DNA of 64,000 bases from Martelella sp. AD-3 (lineage in GTDB: Bacteria > Pseudomonadota > Alphaproteobacteria > Rhizobiales > Rhizobiaceae). The DNA lies in assembly GCF_001578105.1 (NCBI RefSeq), contig NZ_CP014276.1, positions 186,001-250,000 of the forward strand, read 5' to 3'. Positions 9,299-17,465 of the stretch are shown piece by piece; positions within the stretch are counted from its first letter, which is position 1, and every line of letters starts with the position of its first letter. Position numbers and translations under genes: made by a program. Below the pieces are notes generated by a model. That model made no database searches, was not told where the DNA came from, and saw nothing but the letters and a program-made list of their open reading frames with translations.

Positions 9299-10201
9299 AT
9301 GGCAAGAAGCGACACCCGCTACAGAAATGCATATAACCGGCTGCTCGATTATTGCGAGACATGGCCGGTCGGCACGGCTATCCCGGCCGAAACCATGCTG
9401 AGCGACGTCGCCGACGTCAGCCGCACGGTGGTGCGGCGATGCCTGGGCCGGATGCAGGAGCGCGGACTGATCTCGTGGGAGGGACGGGAAAAGCGGATGC
9501 TGCGCAAGCCGGTCGAGGCCGACCGCATCAGGATCGAACAGCCGGACACGCCGAGCGACGATCTCGAACAGCGTTTTCTCGACTGGATCCTGCGCTTCGA
9601 TGTTCCGGCAGACACGCCCTTGTCCGTGGCCGATCTTTCCCGGACCTTCGGCGTCCCCCAGCATGAGATCAAGGAATTCCTCGCCGGCCTCAGCCGGTTC
9701 GGCCTTGTCGCCCGCCGCCAGAAAGGCGGCTGGATGCTGCGCGGCTTCACGATGGACTTCGCGGTGGAGCTGTCGGATTTCCGGTTCGTCCTGGAGCTCA
9801 ACGCGGTGAACCAGGCCGCCGAAGCGCCCGTCGATCATCCTGTCTGGGCCAGGCTTGCCGAACTGCGGAGGCTCCACATCGCGCTTCGGCAAAGCATCGA
9901 GACGGATTATCACGAGTTCTCCAAGCTCGACGAAGCCTTCCACGCCGCGCTCAATTCGGTCGTGAAGAACCGTTTCGTCGAGGAATTCCAGAAGGTCATC
10001 TCGCTGATCTTCCACTATCACTACATGTGGGACAAGACCGACGAGAAGATGCGTAACGCCGCCGCGATAGAGGAGCACCTGGCGATCATCGACGCCCTGG
10101 AAAGACGCGATGCCGCCGCCGCGCGCGACGCGGCCTCACGCCATCTGCGCACCTCCAAGACGACGCTTCTCTCGTCGCTCCGCTTCCACGAACTAGCCTA
10201 G
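9299..10201 (+). CDS. GntR-family regulator with C-terminal FCD domain
   Basis: A 300-residue FadR-subfamily regulator. The N-terminal winged helix is recognisable in PAETMLSDVADVSRTVVRRCLGRMQERGL (about residues 28-56). The C-terminal all-helical FCD domain has the metal-site histidines in DEAFHAALNSV, EEHLAIIDALERRD and SRHLRTSK. A middle segment (DWILRF...PADTPLSVADLSRTFGVPQHEIKEFLAGLSRFGLV) looks like a second helix-turn-helix, which makes the protein longer than the usual 230-250 residues. Divergent from the ABC operon with two operator-like sites between, and a third such site before the tagaturonate-reductase-like gene, so it probably controls both operons. Its TAG stop lies at the edge of a genomic repeat. 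Confidence 0.88.
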   Translation: MARSDTRYRNAYNRLLDYCETWPVGTAIPAETMLSDVADVSRTVVRRCLGRMQERGLISWEGREKRMLRKPVEADRIRIEQPDTPSDDLEQRFLDWILRFDVPADTPLSVADLSRTFGVPQHEIKEFLAGLSRFGLVARRQKGGWMLRGFTMDFAVELSDFRFVLELNAVNQAAEAPVDHPVWARLAELRRLHIALRQSIETDYHEFSKLDEAFHAALNSVVKNRFVEEFQKVISLIFHYHYMWDKTDEKMRNAAAIEEHLAIIDALERRDAAAARDAASRHLRTSKTTLLSSLRFHELA

Positions 10202-10304
10202 AGCGCCGTGCGTCCATTCGGACGCACAAAGGACGCTCTAACCTATTGAATCTACGCATCGTGCTTTCCGAAAATCAGACCCGATTTTCGGGCCGATGCG
10301 CTAG
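10199..10304. repeat. Rhizobial-type intergenic repeat, copy A
   Basis: About 105 bp made of two hairpins. The left one pairs GAGCG..GTGCGTCC with GGACGCAC..CGCTC; the right one pairs GCATCG...CGAAAATC with GATTTTCG...CGATGC. A diverged copy in opposite orientation lies at 52218-52320. Copy A supplies the stop codon of gntR (TAG at 10199-10201) and runs into the convergent aldo/keto reductase gene, encoding its last residues and stop. Confidence 0.85.
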
Positions 10305-11258
10305 AAAACGCTCGGCCCGTGCGGATATCCCGGCCTGCAACGCCTCGAGGTTTTTCGCAAGCGTGGCGGGCCTGGCCGTGCCGATCAGAACCGAGGCCGA
10401 TGCGGGGTGTCGCTTGGCGAACTGCAGCGCGGCCGTCGGCAGCGCCAGCCCGGCCCGTTCCGCCTCCGCCTGCAGCGCCGCCACCCTTTCCAGCACCGCC
10501 TTCGGCGCGGGTTCGTAGTCGTAGGTCGCGCCGTCGACCGCACCGGTCGCAAGAATGCCCGAGTTGAAGACGCCGCCGAGCACGAGGCTGGTTTCCGCCT
10601 TGCGGCAGCGGGGAACGAGTTCCGCTTCGGCCGAACGGTCGAGCAGCGTCAGCCGGCCCGCCAGAAGGATGACATCGATCGGCCCATGGTCCATCACGTC
10701 GAGACACGCCCGGCATTCGTTCACGCCCAGTCCGAAGGCCCCGATCCTGCCGGCCTCCTTCAGCCGGACAAGACGGTCGTAGCCGGAGCCGAGAAAATCC
10801 TCCATATGCGCCGCATTGCCGGAACCGTGCGTATACTCGCCGATATCATGCACATAGACGATGTCGATATGGGTAAGGCCAAGCCGCTCGAAGCTCTGCT
10901 CGAGGCTCTCCTCGATGCCGTCGCCGGAATAGTCGTAACGCACATCGTTTTGCGCGGGTTTGACGAAACCGTCCGCTTCCGCGATCGGCTCCGCCGCCGG
11001 GGAGAGAACGCGCCCGACCTTGGTCGACACCACATATCCGGCCCGCCCTTCGAGAAAACGCCCGAGCCGCATTTCCGAAAGCCCCCGCCCGTAATGCGGC
11101 GCGGTATCGAAATAGCGGATACCGCCCTTCCACGCGGCCTGGAGCACCGCCTCGGCATCACCGTCGGTAATCTCCCGGTAGAGATTGCCGATGCTGGAAC
11201 AGCCGAAGGAAACGTCGGTCACCGCCACCGCAGTTCGGCCGATCCGGTTCGTCTTCAT
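10275..11258 (-). CDS. Aldo/keto reductase (aldose/fucose dehydrogenase-like)
   Basis: A 327-residue aldo/keto reductase of the subgroup that includes D-threo-aldose (L-fucose) and L-galactose dehydrogenases. Family features are DTAPHYGRGLSEMRLG (catalytic Asp and Tyr), STKVGR (Lys) and DIVYVHDIG (His), and a C-terminal nucleotide-binding region near SVLIGTARP. Translation is coupled to the upstream reductase gene: the start at 11258 overlaps its stop by 4 bases. The last ten residues (FLAHRPENRV) are encoded by the intergenic repeat, so the original C-terminus has been replaced or extended by repeat insertion. Likely NAD(P)-dependent oxidation of a free sugar in the same pathway. Confidence 0.86.
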   Translation of the reverse strand: MKTNRIGRTAVAVTDVSFGCSSIGNLYREITDGDAEAVLQAAWKGGIRYFDTAPHYGRGLSEMRLGRFLEGRAGYVVSTKVGRVLSPAAEPIAEADGFVKPAQNDVRYDYSGDGIEESLEQSFERLGLTHIDIVYVHDIGEYTHGSGNAAHMEDFLGSGYDRLVRLKEAGRIGAFGLGVNECRACLDVMDHGPIDVILLAGRLTLLDRSAEAELVPRCRKAETSLVLGGVFNSGILATGAVDGATYDYEPAPKAVLERVAALQAEAERAGLALPTAALQFAKRHPASASVLIGTARPATLAKNLEALQAGISARAERFLAHRPENRV

Positions 11259-12361
11259 GCGTCTTCCTCCTTCAAGGCCTCCTCCAGCAATGGCTTTTCA
11301 CCCCCGTCGCCATGCCGCCGGGCCCAGTCGAGAAAAGCGCCGATCCGGCGCCGGAGCTTTTCACCGTGGTTTGCAGCGATATCCTCCAGTCGATGGTCGA
11401 GAAACGGATTGGCGAAGCGCTCGAGCGTCACTGCAATATAGTCCTCGATCCCGTCGTCCTCGCCGGCGGCGACAAAACCCGGCAGCACCTCTTCGGCATA
11501 GAGCCCGCGCAGGCGGTCGGTCCGGTCCCGGTCCGCGAGGATATCGCGAACGAAGGTCGCGCCGGCACGTCCGCGCGCCAGCCAGTCGGACACCATCCAT
11601 GTATGGCCGAGGTTGAGGACGAAGAGCTTGCGCCGCTCGATCGGGCCGAGATCGGTCACAACATCAATATCGGGATGCCGGCAGGGCAGGCGCAGGCCGG
11701 GTCGGTGCTCGATCGCCCAGAGCGCATAGGGTTCGGCGACGGCGCCAGCGGGTTCAAGCGGTTCGGACACGATGCGGTCGACCAGCGAGTTGACCCAGAG
11801 CACCTCTTCGGCCAGCCAGGCCCGATAGGGCGCGTCCATACGCGCGGCGGCGTCGAGCACCAGTCCGCGCAGAACGTCGCCGTTGTTCTGGACGAGTTCG
11901 GTCGGCATGACCTGCGGCGCGGCGCCGCCGGCCTCGAAGCGGGATCGCAGCAGGTGCGCCAGCTTGGCCGGATAGGACATGGCCGGATCGAAGCGCGCCG
12001 ACCTGTCGGCCGGCTTCGGCAGAAACCCCGCATCGGCCGTGTTCGAGACAATGATCTCGGCTTCTTCGGCGATGATGCGCCGCACCTGCGCAAGATCGTC
12101 AGCCAGTTCCAGACCGCGTTCGATGCTTGTCACGTGAACGGTCTCGTCGATCCTTTCACCTTTGCGCAAGCCGCGCAGGCGGACATCGTATCCGCGGGCG
12201 AGCGCAGAGAGCCGCTTCGCCCGTCCGCCGTGGCCGCTCGTCTGGACCACCGTGATGCCGCCCAGCGCCGCGTCGCGCGCCGCTGCCTCGGAAACGAACA
12301 AGTCCAGATGCGCCTGCAGGAAACGGCTCGTGCCGAATTGCAGGATCGGTGTTTTTGTCAT
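11255..12361 (-). CDS. Mannitol/tagaturonate-type long-chain dehydrogenase (UxaB-like)
   Basis: A 368-residue member of the mannitol dehydrogenase / fructuronate-tagaturonate reductase family. The start is ILQFGTSRFLQAHLDLFVSEA and the C-terminal domain holds KLFVLNLGHTWMVSDW. Closest in style to UxaB-like tagaturonate reductases (FGTSRFLQAH) rather than the 500-residue mannitol dehydrogenases. The ATG at 12361 is chosen for the strong GGAGGAAGGG just before it; the open frame upstream lies over the operator. First gene of a two-gene operon with the aldo/keto reductase. A third copy of the 19-bp GntR site lies 21 bases upstream of the start. Confidence 0.83.
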   Translation of the reverse strand: MTKTPILQFGTSRFLQAHLDLFVSEAAARDAALGGITVVQTSGHGGRAKRLSALARGYDVRLRGLRKGERIDETVHVTSIERGLELADDLAQVRRIIAEEAEIIVSNTADAGFLPKPADRSARFDPAMSYPAKLAHLLRSRFEAGGAAPQVMPTELVQNNGDVLRGLVLDAAARMDAPYRAWLAEEVLWVNSLVDRIVSEPLEPAGAVAEPYALWAIEHRPGLRLPCRHPDIDVVTDLGPIERRKLFVLNLGHTWMVSDWLARGRAGATFVRDILADRDRTDRLRGLYAEEVLPGFVAAGEDDGIEDYIAVTLERFANPFLDHRLEDIAANHGEKLRRRIGAFLDWARRHGDGGEKPLLEEALKEEDA

Positions 12362-12381
12362 CCCTTCCTCCCGATGAATTG

Positions 12382-12400
12382 GTTTATTATTATTTAGAAC
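12382..12400. promoter_or_regulatory. Putative GntR operator, copy 3 (reductase operon)
   Basis: GTTTATTATTATTTAGAAC, aligned without gaps to the two sites at 9187 and 9237; it shares ATTTAG-AC on the right and GT..nTnAT on the left. It sits 21 bases before the reductase ATG, the same spacing as copy 1 before the permease ATG. It links the 11255-12361 operon to the GntR regulator at 9299. Confidence 0.55.
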
Positions 12401-12568
12401 ATAACGATACGCAAGGGCGAACGCTTTCCGCCGAACCACGGAGGTTTTTCCGGAAGCGCGCGACAGGATGGGGTCAATGCTGTGGAAATCCGGATGGATG
12501 CGAGCCGATGCGCTAGCCGGCCCCCCGGACGCGACGGTCCCGGGCAGACACCGGTTCAGCAGTGTCTG

Positions 12569-13372
12569 TTACGACATCAGCGCCGTTATGAACTGCGGTC
12601 CCGGAGAGGGGAATTTGTCGATCTGCTCGCGGCTGAGGCCTTCATCGGTGATGATGGTGTCGATCGCGTCGATCGGGGCGGTCTTGTGAAGGGCGCGTTC
12701 CATGAAGCGGCTGGATTCAGCCATGAGGATGACCTTGTTTGCCGCGGCAATCATCGCCCGCTTCATCTGGACGAGTTCCAGGAGCGTTTCCGAGACGCAT
12801 TGCTCGTCGATCGCGGCAGCCGACATGAAGAACAGGTCGCAGCGGATGTCGGCGAGAAAGCTCAGGCCCGGCTCGCCGAGAAGGCTGAACGAACCGAACC
12901 GGCACGCCCCGCCGGGCACAATCAGCTTGATGTTCTGCTTGTAGGTCAGAACCTTGGCGACATGAAGGTCGTTGGTGATGATGGTCAGCGGAATATCGAG
13001 GCCGGCGATCTCTTCCGCCAGCAGGTGGCAGATGACCGCGCCGGTGTCGATCAGCAGCGCCTGATCGGGTTCGATGAAGCGCATGGCCTCGCGCACGATC
13101 CCCTGTTTCTCCTCAAGCGCCGTGCGGCGCGCCAGATCCGTCGACGGCTCGTAGGTCGCGCGCGAGCGGATGCTGACGGCGCCGCCATGGGTGCGCTTGA
13201 CAAGGCCCTCGGACGCCAGCAGGTCGAGGTCGCGCCGGATCGTCGAAACCGAGATGCCGAACATGCGTGCCAGATCCTGGCTGGTGCCGGCCTGGTTGCT
13301 CTTGAACCAGTCCACCAGTTGCTGGCGGCGCTCGGCCGGCAGAAGTTCTTCCGTGTTGTTGTCGTCGTCCAA
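12569..13372 (-). CDS. DeoR-family transcriptional regulator
   Basis: A 267-residue DeoR/GlpR-type repressor. The N-terminal helix-turn-helix is RRQQLVDWFKSNQAGTSQDLARMFGISVSTIRRDLDLLASEGLVKRTHGGAV (about residues 14-66), with the family hallmark RRDL. The C-terminal sensor domain has the sugar-phosphate-isomerase-like fold (LLIDTGAVICHLLAEEI, TIITND). It follows the TRAP large-subunit gene by 47 bases on the same strand and is probably co-transcribed with the transporter. It may regulate both the TRAP operon and the divergent SDR-HyuAB operon. Effector unknown. Confidence 0.9.
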   Translation of the reverse strand: MDDDNNTEELLPAERRQQLVDWFKSNQAGTSQDLARMFGISVSTIRRDLDLLASEGLVKRTHGGAVSIRSRATYEPSTDLARRTALEEKQGIVREAMRFIEPDQALLIDTGAVICHLLAEEIAGLDIPLTIITNDLHVAKVLTYKQNIKLIVPGGACRFGSFSLLGEPGLSFLADIRCDLFFMSAAAIDEQCVSETLLELVQMKRAMIAAANKVILMAESSRFMERALHKTAPIDAIDTIITDEGLSREQIDKFPSPGPQFITALMS

Positions 13373-13419
13373 GTTCCAGCCTTCAGGTCAGGGATCTTCG
13401 AGGTTCCGCACAGGCGGCG

Positions 13420-14724
13420 TCACAGGGCGTTGGGCAACCAAAGCACAATCTGCGGGAATATCGCAAGCAGGGCGGTACCGATACACAACAGCAGGAAAAA
13501 CGGCAAGGCGGCGCGCACGGTCTTGCCGATGGTCTCGCCGGTGAGGGCCTGCAGGATGAAAAGGTTCAGGCCGACCGGCGGCGTGAGCGCGCTCATCTCG
13601 ATCATGATGACGAGGTAGACGCCGAACCAGAGCGGATCGAACCCGGCATGCACGATCAGCGGAACGGCGATCGGGACGGTCATGACGGTCATCGATGTGC
13701 CGTCGAGGAACATGCCGAGCACGATGTAGAGAACCGCGAGGATCAGCAGAACGCCATAAGGCGACAGGTTCATCGCGGCGATGCTTTCCGTGATCATCGA
13801 GGGCAGATGCATATAGGCGATGGCTGATGACAGGAAGGCGGAGGCGGCGATCAGCATCAGGATCATCGAGGAAACCCGGATCGTGCTTTTCAGGCTGTCA
13901 ATCATCAGCTGCCATGCGAACTGCCCGGTGACGAGCGTGATGACGATCGCGCCGAAAACCCCTACCGCGGCGGCTTCGGAGGGCGTGGCGATGCCGGTAT
14001 AGATGGCGCCGAGCACGATCGTCATCAGCACCAGGATCGGCACGAGATCGAGAACGCCTCTCCAGATCACGCTCCACGATACCGGCTGGCCATGCGGCGG
14101 CGCCACGGAGGGACGGATGAGCGAGACAATCCCGATATAGCCGGAATAGAGCGCTGCCATCATCAGGCCCGGCAGAAGCCCCGCGGCGAAAAGTTTTGCG
14201 ATCGAGACCTGCGCCAGGACGCCATAGACGATCATGGCGATGGAGGGTGGAATGAGCAGGCCGAAACTGCCGGCGCCGGCCAGCGAGCCGGAGGCGAGCG
14301 AGACGTCATAGCCACGGGCCTTCAGTTCGGGAATGGTGATCTTGCCGACCGTGGCGGTGGTCGCCGTCGAGGAACCCGAGATCGCGGCGAAGATGGTGCA
14401 GCCGATGACATTTGTGTGCAGCAGGCCGCCGGGAACGCGCGAGACCAGCGGCGAGAGGCCGCGGAACAGACGGTTCGAGATATCCGTGCGGAAGATGATA
14501 TCGCCCATCCAGATGAAGATCGGAATGGCGGCAAGCTCCCACGACACGGCGGAAGACGATATCACCTTGGTGGCGATCGAGCCGATCCGGACCCAACTGA
14601 AATCGAGCGCGAAATACATGGCGCCAGCGCCGACCAGCATCAGGCCGGCAAAGATCCACGTGCCGGCGCCGAGGAAGAGGACGAGCAGCAACAGCAGCGT
14701 CAGGGCGGACATTGAGACGGACAT
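13420..14724 (-). CDS. dctM: TRAP transporter large permease (DctM)
   Basis: About 434 residues with roughly twelve hydrophobic segments, typical of the TRAP large membrane subunit. Landmarks are AISGSSTATTATVGKITIPELKARGYD, SLAGAGSFGLLIPPSIAMIVYGV and the C-terminal PPVGLNLFILQALTGE. The ATG at 14724 is preferred over the upstream in-frame ATG because AGGAAG lies about 8 bases before it and this gives the usual family length. Starts 17 bases after the small-subunit stop. Catalyses sodium-driven uptake of an organic acid with its partners. Confidence 0.93.
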   Translation of the reverse strand: MSVSMSALTLLLLLVLFLGAGTWIFAGLMLVGAGAMYFALDFSWVRIGSIATKVISSSAVSWELAAIPIFIWMGDIIFRTDISNRLFRGLSPLVSRVPGGLLHTNVIGCTIFAAISGSSTATTATVGKITIPELKARGYDVSLASGSLAGAGSFGLLIPPSIAMIVYGVLAQVSIAKLFAAGLLPGLMMAALYSGYIGIVSLIRPSVAPPHGQPVSWSVIWRGVLDLVPILVLMTIVLGAIYTGIATPSEAAAVGVFGAIVITLVTGQFAWQLMIDSLKSTIRVSSMILMLIAASAFLSSAIAYMHLPSMITESIAAMNLSPYGVLLILAVLYIVLGMFLDGTSMTVMTVPIAVPLIVHAGFDPLWFGVYLVIMIEMSALTPPVGLNLFILQALTGETIGKTVRAALPFFLLLCIGTALLAIFPQIVLWLPNAL

Positions 14725-14740
14725 GGCGTTTCTTCCTGCG

Positions 14741-15313
14741 CTAGAGTGTGAGCGCGCGCTCATCGGCGTGGCCGACGGCCAGAAGCCGGAGGATCCGTAC
14801 GATTACCTGAAACGCCATCAGAGAAAGGCCGATCAGGAAAAAGCTCTCGGGGATCCACATCGGGATGGGGAGGTAGGTTTCGGAAACGGTGCCCCGGCTC
14901 CAGTTCTTGAACACGGACTTCCACTGGTACCAGGCCAGGAAAACCATCAGCGCCTCGACCGCGACGAGCGTGCCGAACTCACACATCCAGGCCAGTTTCG
15001 GCCCGGCTCGATCGGTCAGCACCTTGACGCGGATCATGAAGCCTTCTTCCAGCGCCCAGGCAGCCGACAGGAAGGCGACGGCGGCAACGCCGTTGCCGAC
15101 CAGCGAATCCGCCATGAAGGTGGATTTCGAGAAAACGCGCAGGCAGATTTCCAGAAGCGTGAATGCGGTCATCAGGACCAGGATGCAGGCCGCGACGAAG
15201 GCCGCCGCCCGATTGAGGATGGTCGAGGCATGAGCGATGATCCGCAGCCATTTCGGATCGTCGGTCGCCTCGGAGAGGTGGTGTGAATGCGTTTCTTCGA
15301 GCGCCATGGTCAT
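14741..15313 (-). CDS. dctQ: TRAP transporter small permease (DctQ)
   Basis: A 190-residue four-helix membrane protein with DctQ-family features: helices near residues 28-50, 62-82, 105-125 and 145-168, and a central WALEEGFMIRV segment. Located between the binding-protein and large-permease genes in the standard P-Q-M order. The hydrophilic N-terminus (MTMALEETHSHHLSEATDDPKW) is longer than average but within family range. Confidence 0.9.
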   Translation of the reverse strand: MTMALEETHSHHLSEATDDPKWLRIIAHASTILNRAAAFVAACILVLMTAFTLLEICLRVFSKSTFMADSLVGNGVAAVAFLSAAWALEEGFMIRVKVLTDRAGPKLAWMCEFGTLVAVEALMVFLAWYQWKSVFKNWSRGTVSETYLPIPMWIPESFFLIGLSLMAFQVIVRILRLLAVGHADERALTL

Positions 15314-15418
15314 CTCCCGTACGGAGGGCAGCGGAAGGCTCCGCGCTGCATGTCCGCTGAATGAAGTGATTCATGCGGCCCGCCATCATCGGGATGACGA
15401 GCCGCAGGAGGAGAGATA

Positions 15419-16435
15419 TCAGCCGGCCTTCAGCGCATCAAACTTCGCCAGCACGTCGGCGCCACGCGTTCCGGTTTTCGCCACCCAGTCCTCGCGCACG
15501 GCAGCACCGGCGGCGTTCAGCGTCGCGAAAACGTCATCCGGCACATCGGCCGCGGTGGTCACGGTCATGCCGTGGTCGCGCAGGATCTTGTAGGAGGCCT
15601 CGATGCTGTCGGTCATGATCTGCCAGTTGTAGGCATCTGAGCTTTCGGTCAGGCCGAGCATGGCGTCCTGGACATCCTTCGGCAGGGCGTCGAATGCGTC
15701 CTTGTTCACATGGCACATGAACAGGCCCATGGCGTAGTTCATCTCGGTGAAGTCGCTGAGATAATCCCAGAGAGAGAGCTGCACGCCGCCATCGGCCGAT
15801 GTCAGGACCGCGTCGATCGCGCCGGTCGACAGCTGGGGGATGAGATCGGACCATGCGATCTGCAGCGGCGCCGCGCCGGCCTTCATCAGCGTCTGCGTGC
15901 CGTTGACGTCATAGGTGCGGATGCGCAGGCCGTTGAGCGCGTCCATCGAGGTGATCGCCCGGTCGGCGAAGATGCCGGATGGCGGGTTCGGCATGGCCCA
16001 GAGCAGAACCATGTTGTTGTCGGCGAAGATCTTTTCGTATTCCGGACGCGCCGCCTGCCAGAGAAGATAGGCTTCCCTCGGGGTTTTGGCGATGAAAGGC
16101 AGGGAGGACAGGTTGAACAGCGGGTCGATGCCGCCGAGCTGGGTCATCAGGGTCACCGCGGTCTGCACCGCGCCGTCCTGCACGGCGTCGAACTGGTCCG
16201 CCGATTTGTAGCCGAGCGCGCCGCCGCCCTGATAGGTGATGGCGATCTGGTCGCCGACCTTCTTCTGCAGCTCGGTCAGGAAGTGTTTCGACGCCTTGCC
16301 CGAGAGCGCGTCGGCATTGTACTCGTCCGCCATGTCCCAACGGACGGTGGAGGCGGCAAAGGCGCGATTGCCAAGGGCGCCGATCGCGCCGGCCAGGGCA
16401 GCATTGCGCATCAGCGCACGTCTAGTGATGGTCAT
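15419..16435 (-). CDS. dctP: TRAP transporter periplasmic binding protein (DctP)
   Basis: A 338-residue secreted solute receptor with a twin-arginine-like signal (TRRALMRNAALAGAIGALGNRAFA). The mature part begins STVRWDMADEYNADALSGKASKHFLTELQKKVG, the usual DctP opening, and contains the family region GLRIRTYDVNGTQTLMKAGAAPLQIAWSDLIPQLSTGAIDAV with the conserved Arg that holds the ligand carboxylate. The ATG at 16435 is supported by AAAGGGGAAC immediately upstream. First gene of the leftward TRAP operon and divergent from the SDR operon. The ligand is an organic acid by family rule; the divergent catabolic genes suggest an amino-acid or lactam-related compound. Confidence 0.9.
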   Translation of the reverse strand: MTITRRALMRNAALAGAIGALGNRAFAASTVRWDMADEYNADALSGKASKHFLTELQKKVGDQIAITYQGGGALGYKSADQFDAVQDGAVQTAVTLMTQLGGIDPLFNLSSLPFIAKTPREAYLLWQAARPEYEKIFADNNMVLLWAMPNPPSGIFADRAITSMDALNGLRIRTYDVNGTQTLMKAGAAPLQIAWSDLIPQLSTGAIDAVLTSADGGVQLSLWDYLSDFTEMNYAMGLFMCHVNKDAFDALPKDVQDAMLGLTESSDAYNWQIMTDSIEASYKILRDHGMTVTTAADVPDDVFATLNAAGAAVREDWVAKTGTRGADVLAKFDALKAG

Positions 16436-16738
16436 TCGGTTCCCCTTTCGAAAGGCTGTGCGCCCGCCCGCTGTTCGGCCGGGCACCGAGACGTTTTCGT
16501 TCTTCGGATTTGTCAAAGTAAGCAGTCCCGTCAAAAACTGTCAATCAAAAACGCAAAAAGGTTCACGTTTTTTGCCAAAAATCAGAAGAAACAGTGCAGC
16601 CACCTGCATTTTTTAACGCGTTTTCGCATTGAAAGGCGATTGCCAGTTGTCATTTCGCAATGTATCGTTCATAAAAATGCACATAAGCGCATAAAACGGC
16701 GAGCGACTTTCAGATAACGTTGCAAGAGAATTTGATAA
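16436..16738. promoter_or_regulatory. Divergent promoter region of TRAP and SDR-HyuAB operons
   Basis: About 300 non-coding bases, clearly AT-richer than the flanks. Two direct repeats TTTCGCA(T/A)TG occur at 16622-16631 and 16653-16662, 31 bases apart (about three helical turns). An inverted repeat GCAAAAA / TTTTTGC lies at 16554-16560 and 16570-16576. Either could be bound by the DeoR protein encoded at 12569. No gene is visible here. Confidence 0.4.
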
Positions 16739-17455
16739 ATGCACACTACACCACAGAGCGCCCCGGTCATCCTGGTGTCCGGCGCCAATCGCGGCATCGG
16801 CGCGGCGATCGTCAGGGATCTTCTTCAGCACGGCTACCGGCTTTCGCTCGGTGCGCGCGATACCGCCAGGCTCGAGGCCGAGTTCGGCCCGCCCGGCGAT
16901 AGGCTGCTCCATAACCGTTTCGATGCCTATGAGCCCGAGACGGCGAAACAGTGGGTCGATCGGACGGTCGCCCGTTTCGGGCGGATCGACGGCCTCGTCA
17001 ACAATGCCGGAAACGGCGAGCAGGTGCTGCTCACCGACGACAATGAAGAGGCGCTGGACCGGCTCTGGGCGGTTAACGTCAAGGCGCCGCTCAGGCTCAC
17101 CCGGTTGTGCCTGCCGCATCTGGAGGAAGCCGGTCGCGGGCGGATCGTCAACATCGTCTCGATGTCCGGCAAGCGGGTGCGCAACGGCTTTGTCGGCTAT
17201 AACATGACCAAGTTCGCGGTCATGGGGCTGACCCACACGACGCGCCATGTGGCCTGGGAAAAGGGTGTGCGCGCCACCGCGATCTGCCCGAGCTTCGTGC
17301 GCACCGAGATGAGTTCCTACACCAGCAAGGTCAAGCCCGAGGACATGATCCAGCCGGAGACCATGGCCGAGCTGGTGCGCACCGCGATCGAACTTCCCAA
17401 CAACGCGGCGATGGCGGAAATGCTGGTCAACTGCCGTCTCGAAGACATGCTCTGA
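16739..17455 (+). CDS. Short-chain dehydrogenase/reductase
   Basis: A 238-residue classical SDR. The cofactor motif is VSGANRGIG (TGxxxGxG type) near residue 15, NNAG sits near residue 88, and the catalytic Ser-Tyr-Lys is in IVSMSGKRVRNGFVGYNMTK. The ATG at 16739 gives a short natural N-terminus. First gene of a rightward operon; the FAD oxidoreductase starts 10 bases after its stop. Substrate unknown, probably an oxo- or hydroxy-intermediate of the same pathway. Confidence 0.87.
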   Translation: MHTTPQSAPVILVSGANRGIGAAIVRDLLQHGYRLSLGARDTARLEAEFGPPGDRLLHNRFDAYEPETAKQWVDRTVARFGRIDGLVNNAGNGEQVLLTDDNEEALDRLWAVNVKAPLRLTRLCLPHLEEAGRGRIVNIVSMSGKRVRNGFVGYNMTKFAVMGLTHTTRHVAWEKGVRATAICPSFVRTEMSSYTSKVKPEDMIQPETMAELVRTAIELPNNAAMAEMLVNCRLEDML

Positions 17456-17465
17456 GGAGAGCGCC

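Noticed and set aside
12504..12516. GCCGATGCGCTAG, identical to the end of the repeat elements at 10199 and 52218
   Set aside because: Only 13 bases match and no second arm is visible; it may be a remnant but is too short to call as a copy.
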